NCBI GenBank assembly: GCA_002401385.1
Contig: NVSY01000014.1
Coordinates: forward strand, 80,133 to 87,161
Direction: 5' to 3'
DNA length: 7,029 bases
DNA from: Flavobacteriaceae bacterium
GTDB lineage: Bacteria > Bacteroidota > Bacteroidia > Flavobacteriales > Flavobacteriaceae
Part shown: positions 1-5,998 of the stretch, piece after piece
Numbering within the stretch: the first letter of the stretch is position 1
Layout of the letters: each line of letters opens with the position of its first letter
Program-made: the position numbers and the translations under genes
Notes under the pieces: generated by a model
Told to the model about the DNA's origin: nothing
What the model saw: the letters and a program-made list of their open reading frames with translations, nothing else
Databases searched by the model: none

Positions 1-224
1 AAAATATCTTTAGAATCTCAAAGCCCAATTATCAAGACTATTACCTCTGTATATCTTAACAATTATTGTATTTAAATTAGGCTTGTTCTGAATCTAATAT
101 TACAACTAAAAGTCAAAAAAAGTATTGTCAAATATCTTATACTTACACCTGTTTAATCCGAAAACAATAAAAATTTAGTCATTAAAAATGGAAATATACA
201 AGAAAATTGTTGATCTAAGTTATA
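1..224. other. Left-edge intergenic DNA without a recognisable gene
   Basis: This is AT-rich sequence with frequent stops on both strands and no reading frame that I can support. A TATCTTTA box at 5-12 resembles the Bacteroidota -7 element, but no convincing start follows it. An ATG at 188 opens a 40-codon frame that ends at 310, but most of that frame lies inside the inverted-end element at 225-326, so it is probably chance or the stub of an interrupted gene. Confidence 0.5.
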
Positions 225-326
225 GGTTCTGTCGCATCTGTTCTTTTCGGATCTGTTTTTTGGCAATATTTATATATTTAAAGTTAGTTGCAAATTATTG
301 TAAAAATTGACAGATGCGACAGCACC
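225..326. mobile_element. MITE-like element with inverted IS-type ends
   Basis: The left end GGTTCTGTCGCATCTGTT (225-242) and the right end GACAGATGCGACAGCACC (309-326) are inverted copies matching at 16 of 18 positions. They enclose about 66 bases of AT-rich, non-coding DNA. The interior has a stretch ATTTAAAGTTAGTTGCAAAT that recurs in slightly altered form in the element at 6572-6641, so the two are relatives. The outer GGTTCTGT-GCA sequence recalls the ends of IS6-type insertion sequences (GGTTCTGTTGCAAA); this is from memory and not proof. The bases just outside are TTATA on the left and CTATA on the right, which could be an imperfect 5-bp target duplication. No transposase is present, so the element would have to move in trans. 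Confidence 0.6.
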
Positions 327-441
327 CTATACCACCTTCTACCACCCTGTCAAATCACCAATTTCACCTTCAAAATCTAATCTCACCACCTTCTTCCATC
401 CTAAACTCCACCCTCTAGCACCTTCTAATATCAAGCGCCTT
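327..441. repeat. Pyrimidine-rich degenerate tandem repeat
   Basis: The top strand is almost free of G and is packed with CACC and ACCTTC units. ACCTTC occurs at 334, 366, 388 and 420, with spacings of 32, 22 and 32, so the block reads as two diverged copies of a 54-bp unit (334-387 and 388-441). A 62-codon frame starting with TTG at 307 crosses it, but its Thr/Pro/Ser-rich content simply reflects the repeat. I do not know its role; it resembles a decayed minisatellite. Confidence 0.4.
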
Positions 442-530
442 TATTTATCCTTTGAAGTATCCAAGTTTTGTTTGTTAGCAACTGTAATTAAATAAAGGTT
501 TCTAATATGCGCACACAATCTAATTTTATA

Positions 531-538
531 TATCTTTG
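531..538 (+). promoter_or_regulatory. Bacteroidota-type -7 box upstream of xrtK
   Basis: TATCTTTG fits the TAnnTTTG -7 consensus used by the Bacteroidota primary sigma factor. I see no clear TTG -33 element at the usual 19-21 base distance. The box is about 100 bases before GTG 642 and 140 before GTG 681, so the leader RNA would contain the palindrome at 586-659. It is the best promoter candidate for the xrtK operon. Confidence 0.4.
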
Positions 539-542
539 AAAG

Positions 543-567
543 ACAAGGCACAATAACATGACCTTGT
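543..567. repeat. Short hairpin in the xrtK leader
   Basis: ACAAGG (543-548) pairs with CCTTGT (562-567) across a 13-base loop, just after the -7-like box. It is not followed by a T run, so it is not a normal intrinsic terminator. It may be part of the structured leader or a left flank of the larger palindrome at 586-659. Confidence 0.35.
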
Positions 568-585
568 TTAAAAATAAAACAGCAC

Positions 586-659
586 TAACACCCCCTGTAC
601 TGTAGACTAAATGGATATACCGCCATGTTTTAGTTTGCATTGTGGATATACAGGTGTTA
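586..659. repeat. Compound palindrome overlapping the start of xrtK
   Basis: The outer arms TAACACC (586-592) and TGTA (596-599) pair with TACAGGTGTTA (649-659), giving 11 base pairs with a CCC bulge at 593-595. Inside them, ACTAA (606-610) and ATGG (611-614) pair with CCAT (623-626) and TTAGT (630-634), with a GTT bulge. A 9-base direct repeat, TGGATATAC, also occurs at 612-620 and 643-651. This nested fold is far more than chance usually gives in 74 bases. It covers the GTG at 642, which argues that xrtK really starts at GTG 681. It could be an attC-like recombination site or a translation-control structure. Confidence 0.5.
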
Positions 660-1214
660 CAATCCATACAAAAACAGACGGTGACAAACATAAAGAACAT
701 ACCATATTATTTGACTGCAATCGGGATTTTTATTCTGTTTAAATTTGGTTTTACTTATGCCGACAATGATAACTTGATATTCTTGTTAAAACCGACAGAT
801 AAACTTGTTGGCTTATTAACTGGCTCAAATTCAGTTTATATTTCGGATAAAGGATTTTTTTATAATCAATTAAACATAGTGATAGACAAATCTTGTGCAG
901 GGTTTAACTTTTGGGTTTTGAGTTTCTTAATGCTGACTTTTTTAGGATTAAAGTATTTTAATAGTAAAATAAAAAAATTACTCGCTATTCCTTTGGCTTT
1001 AATTAGTGCATATTGCTTGACAATTTTTGTAAATACTTCAAGGATTTTTGTATCTATTGTTATTCAAAATCAGATGAATGATATTTTTTCAAATCAAAAA
1101 CATATCATTCACGAAACAATTGGTATTGTAACAAGTTTATCCTTTTTAATTTTGACATATTTTATAATAGACAAGATATTAATAAAAAAAACACATAATG
1201 CGAAACTTACTTAA
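642..1214 (+). CDS. xrtK: Exosortase K (XrtK), membrane cysteine protease
   Basis: This is a polytopic inner-membrane protein of the exosortase family, which cleaves or transfers C-terminal sorting signals on the outer face of the membrane. All three catalytic residues are visible in the longest frame: Cys85 in IDKSCAGFNF, Arg134 in VNTSRIF, and His157 in IIHETIG, with the usual Gly four residues later. Hydrophobic segments lie near 21-38, 87-103, 113-142 and 161-180. At about 190 residues it is short, as expected for XrtK rather than for the roughly 280-residue PEP-CTERM exosortases. The frame starts at GTG 642, but that codon lies in the arm of a palindrome, and GTG 681 (residue 14, just before the first membrane segment) is at least as likely. 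Its last 17 bases overlap the next gene, so the two are translationally coupled. From memory, this family always sits beside an MSEP-CTERM gene, as it does here. The subfamily call rests mainly on that neighbour. Confidence 0.9.
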   Translation: MDIQVLQSIQKQTVTNIKNIPYYLTAIGIFILFKFGFTYADNDNLIFLLKPTDKLVGLLTGSNSVYISDKGFFYNQLNIVIDKSCAGFNFWVLSFLMLTFLGLKYFNSKIKKLLAIPLALISAYCLTIFVNTSRIFVSIVIQNQMNDIFSNQKHIIHETIGIVTSLSFLILTYFIIDKILIKKTHNAKLT

Positions 1215-4023
1215 TCCTAAATGGATTTTTATAATAAACACATTTCCAATAATTGTGTTATTTTTTCTTTATTTCGGACAATTTAGCATTATCAACACGC
1301 TTTTAGATGAAGAAAGTATTAGTCTTTGGAAATCTTTTGGGTGGACTTTGGGAGTATTAGGTTTTGTAAATTTAGTTTATGCTATTTACCTAACAATCAG
1401 AAAACAAAAAGTATCCGTATTCTATGGCTTAATCGCTTTACTTTGCTACATACCATTTATTTACCTCTACGGTTTTCATTCAGATAAAATCATCCCTTTC
1501 TCAATTCCGCAATGGATGATATCTGGAAATATGATTTTATATGTTGGCACATTTCTAATGCCAACACTTGCATACTCTTTGTTTGTTTTAGTTTCTCATT
1601 TCACTTCTGAAACAAAAGAATACAAGGCTTGGAAAAACTTCTTCATTGCAATTATAATACCTATTTTTTGGTATTTGTTCTCTCAAATAATACTTCCATT
1701 ATGGAAACCCGTCGATAATAATTTTGGAACACATACCTTATTGATATTTATTATCATAGGAACATTAATTTTTCTATTTTTCTTAATTAGGGCACTATAT
1801 ATCCTTGCTCTTAAAAAGTCCAACATTTGGCTTAAATTCCAATTGGCTTGGAAAATACCTATTTCCATTATTTTACCTTTATTAGGTTTGGCAGTAAATA
1901 ATGGTCATCTGTTTAATGATTTTGGCATAAGTAATTCAGGAGTATTTGGAGATTTTAACAATTATTGGTTTTATGTTCTTGCAGTAATCAATGGAATTTT
2001 AATTTGTTTACCTAATCTTGAAAACAAGTTATACAGGTTGTTTTTATTTATAGGTAGAAGTATAACTTTTGCCTATACTTTTTATTTCTTTCTTGTTTTT
2101 CTTCCATTCTTACCAATATCAATTGTAGCCATTATTGCTATTGGAACAGGCTTTTTAATGCTTACGCCATTGCTCCTTTTTGTAATTCACATTAATGAAC
2201 TCTCAAAAGATTTTACATACCTAAAAAAGAATTTCTCACACAACCTATTATGGGCTTTTTCTTTGATTGGCATAATGATTATTCCTCTTTCAATTACTGG
2301 CATTTACCTAAAAGATAAAAGCGTTCTAAACGAAACTCTTGCTTACATTTACACTCCCGATTTTTCAAAAAGTTATCAAATTGATAAAAGTTCGCTTCAA
2401 AAAACTCTAAATGTTGTAAAACAACATAAAGATAGATTTGGTGGCGGAATTTTCGGAACACAAATCCCGTATTTATCAACCTATTTTAATTGGATTGTGT
2501 TGGACAACCTCACTTTATCTGATAACAAAATTAATAAAATTGAAAAAATATTATTTGGCAAGACTTCCTTTGAAATAAGACCAGAAAACATTAGAAATGA
2601 TAATATAGAAATTACAAATATTTCAACAAAAAGTACATTTGATGAAAAACAAAATGCTTGGATAAGTTGGATTGACTTAGAAATCACAAATAAAAACGAA
2701 AATACTGGTTTTTATGAATATGCAACCACAATCAAATTACCAATTGGTTGTTGGATAAGTGATTATTATTTATATGTAGGAGAAAGAAAAGAAATGGGGA
2801 TTTTAGCAGAAAAAAAATCTGCAATGTGGGTGTTTTCACAAATTCGAAATGAGAATAGAGATCCAGGGATTTTATATTATTTGACAGGTAACAAAATTGC
2901 ATTTAGAGTTTTCCCATTTGCAAAGAATGAAATCCGAAAGACAGGAATTGAGTTGTTGCACAAAGAACCTGTAAAATTAATAATTGACGGAAATCTTATC
3001 GAACTTGGTAATATTAAAGAAACAACAATTACTGATACTGAAACAGACAATATAATTTACGTTTCTTCTAAGCAAAAACAGCAATTAAACCAAGTTCAAC
3101 GAAAACCATATTTTCATTTTTTAGTTGATGTTTCAAAAAATAAGAGTACAACTGAAATTAAAAATCGAATAGAACAACTTATTAAAACAAATAAACTACT
3201 CTGTGAAAATGCAAAAATTAGTTTTGTAAATAGTTATATAACAACAATCAGATTAAATGATAATTGGAAACAAAAGTTAGAAACTCAAAATTTTGAGGGT
3301 GGATTTTATTTGGATAGGGCAATAAAGAAAACACTTTTTAGTTCATATCAAAATCACGCTAATTTTTACCCAGTTATCGTTGTAGTAACTGATAGCATAC
3401 AAAATGCGATACTAGACAAAGGTTTTTTAGACTTTAAAATGGCTTTTCCCGAAAGTAGTTTGTTCTTTAACCTAAAGAAAAGCGGAAAATTAGAAGCACA
3501 TTCTTTAGTCTCAAATCCTTTACAATCTATATCTGATACCATTCCTTATTCTTTTAAAAACACAGTATTAGAATACAAACACAGAGATAATAGAACATCA
3601 TATTTACCAAATGATAATGAGCCAAGTATAATATTAAAAAATGATGTTTTTAATATTATAGAAACTAAAATAAAAGAAAAGGATTGGCTAACTGCATTGA
3701 AAATGCAAGGAATGTGGACATCACAAGTCTTACATCCTGAAACAGCAAATAAAGAATGGTTAAATTTAGTAAAATACAGTTTCATATCAAGAGTAATGAC
3801 TCCATTAACTTCTTATTTAGTAGTAGAAAATGAAGCACAAAAAGCAATATTAAAAAAGAAACAAGAACAAGTTTTATCTGGCAATAAGGCGTTAGACCTC
3901 GGAGAAGATGCACAAAGGATGAGCGAACCGAATTTGATTGTTGTATTAGTATTATTAGGAATGTCTTTGTTATATGTAGAAAAACGAAAGAGAAAATTAA
4001 AAAATAAGAAGTACGGATTGTAA
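1198..4023 (+). CDS. MSEP-CTERM protein with VIT and VWA-like domains, XrtK substrate
   Basis: This 941-residue membrane protein is the probable sole target of the exosortase encoded directly upstream. The N-terminal 370 residues contain about ten hydrophobic membrane segments. A VIT (vault/inter-alpha-trypsin) domain follows at about 470-590, with LPIGCWISDYYLYVG (514-528), RDPG (554-557) and RVFPF (570-574). A VWA-like segment at about 636-760 shows DVSKN at 644-648 and TDS at 731-733. The MIDAS appears decayed: the third position of DxSxS is Asn648, and the usual GGTxL Thr position is GGFYL (701-705). The C-terminus is a classic three-part sorting signal: MSEP (908-911), a hydrophobic helix (about 913-927), then a basic tail, EKRKRKLKNKK. 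The ATG at 1198 overlaps the end of xrtK, which supports an operon. Length and architecture match what I recall of the family (over 900 residues, multi-span N-terminal half). Its cellular role is not known to me. Confidence 0.92.
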   Translation: MRNLLNPKWIFIINTFPIIVLFFLYFGQFSIINTLLDEESISLWKSFGWTLGVLGFVNLVYAIYLTIRKQKVSVFYGLIALLCYIPFIYLYGFHSDKIIPFSIPQWMISGNMILYVGTFLMPTLAYSLFVLVSHFTSETKEYKAWKNFFIAIIIPIFWYLFSQIILPLWKPVDNNFGTHTLLIFIIIGTLIFLFFLIRALYILALKKSNIWLKFQLAWKIPISIILPLLGLAVNNGHLFNDFGISNSGVFGDFNNYWFYVLAVINGILICLPNLENKLYRLFLFIGRSITFAYTFYFFLVFLPFLPISIVAIIAIGTGFLMLTPLLLFVIHINELSKDFTYLKKNFSHNLLWAFSLIGIMIIPLSITGIYLKDKSVLNETLAYIYTPDFSKSYQIDKSSLQKTLNVVKQHKDRFGGGIFGTQIPYLSTYFNWIVLDNLTLSDNKINKIEKILFGKTSFEIRPENIRNDNIEITNISTKSTFDEKQNAWISWIDLEITNKNENTGFYEYATTIKLPIGCWISDYYLYVGERKEMGILAEKKSAMWVFSQIRNENRDPGILYYLTGNKIAFRVFPFAKNEIRKTGIELLHKEPVKLIIDGNLIELGNIKETTITDTETDNIIYVSSKQKQQLNQVQRKPYFHFLVDVSKNKSTTEIKNRIEQLIKTNKLLCENAKISFVNSYITTIRLNDNWKQKLETQNFEGGFYLDRAIKKTLFSSYQNHANFYPVIVVVTDSIQNAILDKGFLDFKMAFPESSLFFNLKKSGKLEAHSLVSNPLQSISDTIPYSFKNTVLEYKHRDNRTSYLPNDNEPSIILKNDVFNIIETKIKEKDWLTALKMQGMWTSQVLHPETANKEWLNLVKYSFISRVMTPLTSYLVVENEAQKAILKKKQEQVLSGNKALDLGEDAQRMSEPNLIVVLVLLGMSLLYVEKRKRKLKNKKYGL

Positions 4024-4029
4024 CAAAAC

Positions 4030-4276
4030 CTAAACGCAATACGGGTTTGGTGCTTAATTGAAAGTTCAGTACATTTAACAAAGACCTCCAACACGAAGTC
4101 TCACCGAAGGTAAATCTTTTGATTTACTCACTTTCCTTATTCTTAAAAAAAGGTGTTCGTGATTTAAAAGTTGGTTTAAATAAGAAAAGATAAAACAAAA
4201 TAAAAAGCTTTGGCTAAGTACTAAACAGAAAGACCTGTTCTTTTTACTCCCGTACTTCCCATAGCTCAAGCGTTAG
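4030..4276. repeat. Large nested palindrome, attC-like, after the MSEP-CTERM gene
   Basis: Almost the whole intergenic space folds on itself. Pairs from outside in: CTAAACGC (4030-4037) with GCGTTAG (4270-4276), one bulge; TACGGG (4040-4045) with CCCGTA (4249-4254); GTTTGGTGCTTA (4045-4056) with TAAGTACTAAAC (4215-4226), 10 Watson-Crick and 2 G-T pairs; AAAGTT (4061-4066) with AGCTTT (4206-4211). In the centre are CCAA/TTGG (4088-4091/4171-4174), CACGAA/TTCGTG (4092-4097/4156-4161), CACC/GGTG (4102-4105/4152-4155), and a tight hairpin GTAAATC-TTTT-GATTTAC (4110-4127). The ends ACCTAAA and GTTAGCC are each one base away from the attC core forms RYYYAAC and GTTRRRY. Apparent reading frames here are by-products of the palindrome. 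It could be a recombination site or a structured RNA. Confidence 0.65.
4224..4245 (+). terminator. Weak intrinsic terminator candidate
   Basis: AACAG (4224-4228), a six-base loop and CTGTT (4235-4239) form a five-pair stem followed by CTTTTT (4240-4245). The stem is short and AT-rich, and it lies inside a bulge of the large palindrome, so it may be only part of that structure. If active, it would end the xrtK operon transcript about 200 bases after the stop. Confidence 0.3.
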
Positions 4277-4317
4277 CCTTCATTATGACAATCCCAATTC
4301 AATTAAACTAAAATTTC

Positions 4318-4325
4318 TATCTTTA
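4318..4325 (+). promoter_or_regulatory. -7-like box before the DUF6090 remnant
   Basis: TATCTTTA matches TAnnTTTG except for the last base and is 21 bases before the ATG at 4347, a typical short Bacteroidota leader. No clear -33 TTG is visible. Because the gene it originally served is cut short, it now most likely drives the membrane-protein gene at 4472. Confidence 0.4.
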
Positions 4326-4346
4326 GAAAAACTAACCAATCTCTAG

Positions 4347-4448
4347 ATGATAAAATTCTTTGGAAAAATTCGGCTGCAATTATTGACTGAAAATAAATTC
4401 AGTGAATACTTCCTGTTTGCCATTGGTGAGATGTCTTTATTTTCATAA
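4347..4448 (+). pseudogene. Truncated N-terminus of a DUF6090-type protein
   Basis: The 33 codons begin MIKFFGKIRLQLLTENKF and continue through EYFLFAIGE, then end after six residues that no longer fit. From memory, DUF6090 proteins of Bacteroidota open with MIKFFRKIRQ-LLSENK--KY--YAIGE followed by a hydrophobic ILVVIGILIAL helix, and are much longer. Here the match stops precisely at the start of that helix, so this looks like the stub left by a deletion or insertion. The next gene starts 23 bases after its stop. Alternatives are a leader peptide that couples translation to the downstream gene, or a chance match; the density of identical residues makes chance unlikely. Confidence 0.6.
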
Positions 4449-4471
4449 AGAGGAATTAATAAAAAAAACAA

Positions 4472-5788
4472 ATGGAAAAGGGGAAAAAAAAATCGTTTAC
4501 TAAATGGCTGGAAATCCTGCAGCAGGAAAGTTGGCAACTTGAACTATTGATTTCTGGTTTTGCTATTTTTTTACTAGCCCAATCGTATGAGCCAGTGCAC
4601 AACCAGGATTATCAAATTAACCAATTGTTATCTGGGAGTGCCTATTATGGATTCCTGTATATACCTTACAAGGTAATGTTGGGTGCATGGTATGTTTTGA
4701 TTATCAATCTTATACTGCATGTTTTGTTACGTGGGCTGTGGATCAGTACAATAGGATTACGCTATGTCTCTGGAGATATTGATTTTAACAAACTAAATAT
4801 GAGTCCTAAATTTGATCGCTTTCTACGAACCAAAATTGGGAGTTTCGATTTATATATCCAGCAACTGGAAAAATTATGCAGTTCTGTTTTCGGTTTTACT
4901 TTTCTTATCATTTTTATCCTAATTTCCGGTGGTCTTTTTGTTGTAGGAATCTTTATCCTAGTGATAACTATGGCAGGAGTAAGCACCAGGTTTGGAGATC
5001 TATGGGTCTTGGTTATTGTGCCTTTTTTATTACTATATTTACTGGGAGGTTTTATTTTTTTTCTTGATTTTATTACCCTTGGTTGGATAAAACGAAAAAA
5101 AGGAATTGCCAAATTCTATTATCCTATTTATCGCTTTTTTAGCGTTATTACATTGGCTTTTATCTATCGTCCGATTTATTATAATTTGTTGGATAATAAA
5201 TTCGGGAGGAAAATAGTTCTATTTTTAATTCCTTACCTGATTGGTTTTACCTTAATTGCCTCATTGACAGTTAATTTACATGCATATCTGCCGGAAGATC
5301 GAACGTTACAATCCATTAGTAACAATTTTTATGATGATACATCAGAAGACAGATCTTCATATTCAGCAAGTATTTCTTCCAAATTTGTCAAAAACGGGTT
5401 TGTTCAACTTTTTCTGCCTTATGTTGCGCGTAACGATGATAAAGTTATTGAGGCTATTTGCCCAGACTTAAAACCAGCTAAAACAGGTGTTTTTTTCTTT
5501 GGAAATAAGGGGCAGCTACTAAACAACATGAATGCAGATTTGGCTTTGGACTGCCACACCCAACGATTTAAAATTTATGTTAATGATACACTATTAAATA
5601 ATCTTAAATACCGGTTTCATGAGCACCCTACTCGCAAAAATATTGGATTAATGACTGTTCTGGATGTAGGATATCTACCTCGCGGAGAACATGCACTAAA
5701 AGTAGATGTGAAAATTCTCAAAAATAGTAATGGAAAAGACACGTTGTTTTTTAGTGAATCCGTTGTTATACCTTTTTGGAAAGAATAG
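4472..5788 (+). CDS. Unrecognised polytopic membrane protein
   Basis: I do not recognise this 438-residue protein. A basic N-terminus (MEKGKKKSFTKW) leads into hydrophobic segments near 23-38, 64-90, 137-170, 177-201 and 245-270, with a weaker one near 220-235. The last 165 residues are polar, rich in predicted beta-type sequence and aromatics, and probably form one soluble domain. That domain includes two cysteines (Cys330, Cys361), which could pair if it is periplasmic. There is no cleavable signal peptide and no enzyme motif I can name. The start ATG follows a run of A, with AGAGGA about 18 bases upstream, too far for a strong ribosome site; translation may be coupled to the 33-codon remnant in front. 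Its base composition looks less AT-rich than that of the xrtK operon, so the two probably have different histories. It is unlikely to be an exosortase target because it ends PFWKE with no sorting signal. Confidence 0.85.
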   Translation: MEKGKKKSFTKWLEILQQESWQLELLISGFAIFLLAQSYEPVHNQDYQINQLLSGSAYYGFLYIPYKVMLGAWYVLIINLILHVLLRGLWISTIGLRYVSGDIDFNKLNMSPKFDRFLRTKIGSFDLYIQQLEKLCSSVFGFTFLIIFILISGGLFVVGIFILVITMAGVSTRFGDLWVLVIVPFLLLYLLGGFIFFLDFITLGWIKRKKGIAKFYYPIYRFFSVITLAFIYRPIYYNLLDNKFGRKIVLFLIPYLIGFTLIASLTVNLHAYLPEDRTLQSISNNFYDDTSEDRSSYSASISSKFVKNGFVQLFLPYVARNDDKVIEAICPDLKPAKTGVFFFGNKGQLLNNMNADLALDCHTQRFKIYVNDTLLNNLKYRFHEHPTRKNIGLMTVLDVGYLPRGEHALKVDVKILKNSNGKDTLFFSESVVIPFWKE

Positions 5789-5967
5789 AATATTATTTTA
5801 AGATTCTTCTAATTAATCAGACAGAGATTTCGGAAAGAATAACAAAGGCTAACAACCTTTAGATTTGAATAGGTGAAATAAATAAGAAAAACCAACTGCT
5901 GCCCCCTAAAAGTTCAACATCTAAATCATTGGCCTCTTAAAAAAGAATTAAAATAAACATTTATATT

Positions 5968-5975
5968 TATCTTTA
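5968..5975 (+). promoter_or_regulatory. -7-like box at the repeat end, before the 186-residue gene
   Basis: TATCTTTA (one base from TAnnTTTG) overlaps the inner edge of the 18-bp repeat end and is 23 bases before the ATG at 5999. The repeat end may therefore carry an outward promoter for the downstream gene. No -33 TTG is visible at the expected distance. Confidence 0.35.
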
Positions 5976-5992
5976 ACAGATGCGACAGAACC
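5975..5992. repeat. Solo IS-type end, exact inverse of 225-242
   Basis: AACAGATGCGACAGAACC is the perfect reverse complement of the 18 bases at 225-242 and is in the orientation of a right end. No matching left end is visible nearby upstream. It is either the right end of a 5.77-kb unit beginning at 225 or a remnant of a separate element. The ATG of the next gene starts six bases beyond it. The eight bases outside the two ends (AAGTTATA and ACTTTTAT) do not match, so no target duplication supports the large unit. Confidence 0.6.
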
Positions 5993-5998
5993 ACTTTT

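Noticed and set aside
188..310. 40-codon frame running into the left mobile element
   Set aside because: Only the first 12 codons or so are outside the element; the rest is element sequence, so it is chance or at most an interrupted stub.
327..441. CRISPR array
   Set aside because: The repeated units are degenerate, have no constant repeat/spacer lengths, and no cas gene is present.
307..495. 62-codon frame starting with TTG, rich in Thr, Pro and Ser
   Set aside because: It begins inside the right end of the mobile element and its composition simply follows the pyrimidine-rich repeat; it has no ribosome site and no domain-like pattern.
611..742. ATG-started 43-codon frame overlapping the start of xrtK
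   Set aside because: It lies in a different frame across the palindrome and the conserved XrtK N-terminal region; no upstream ribosome site and no family resemblance.
3782..4269. Leftward frames across the end of the MSEP-CTERM gene and the palindrome
   Set aside because: They are complements of the coding sequence and of palindrome arms, with low-complexity Phe/Leu/Ser-rich translations and no supporting signals.
4762..5112. 116-codon leftward frame inside the 438-residue gene
   Set aside because: Antisense to membrane segments, Lys/Pro/Ile-rich, typical shadow; the forward frame has clear membrane-protein character.
5778..5841. Direct repeat GGAAAGAATA at 5778-5787 and 5832-5841
   Set aside because: Ten bases of AT-rich sequence repeated once are within chance in this composition, and no other structure is attached.
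5844..5860. Hairpin AAAGG-CTAACAA-CCTTT as terminator of the 438-residue gene
   Set aside because: Only five pairs and no following T run, so I do not support it as an intrinsic terminator.
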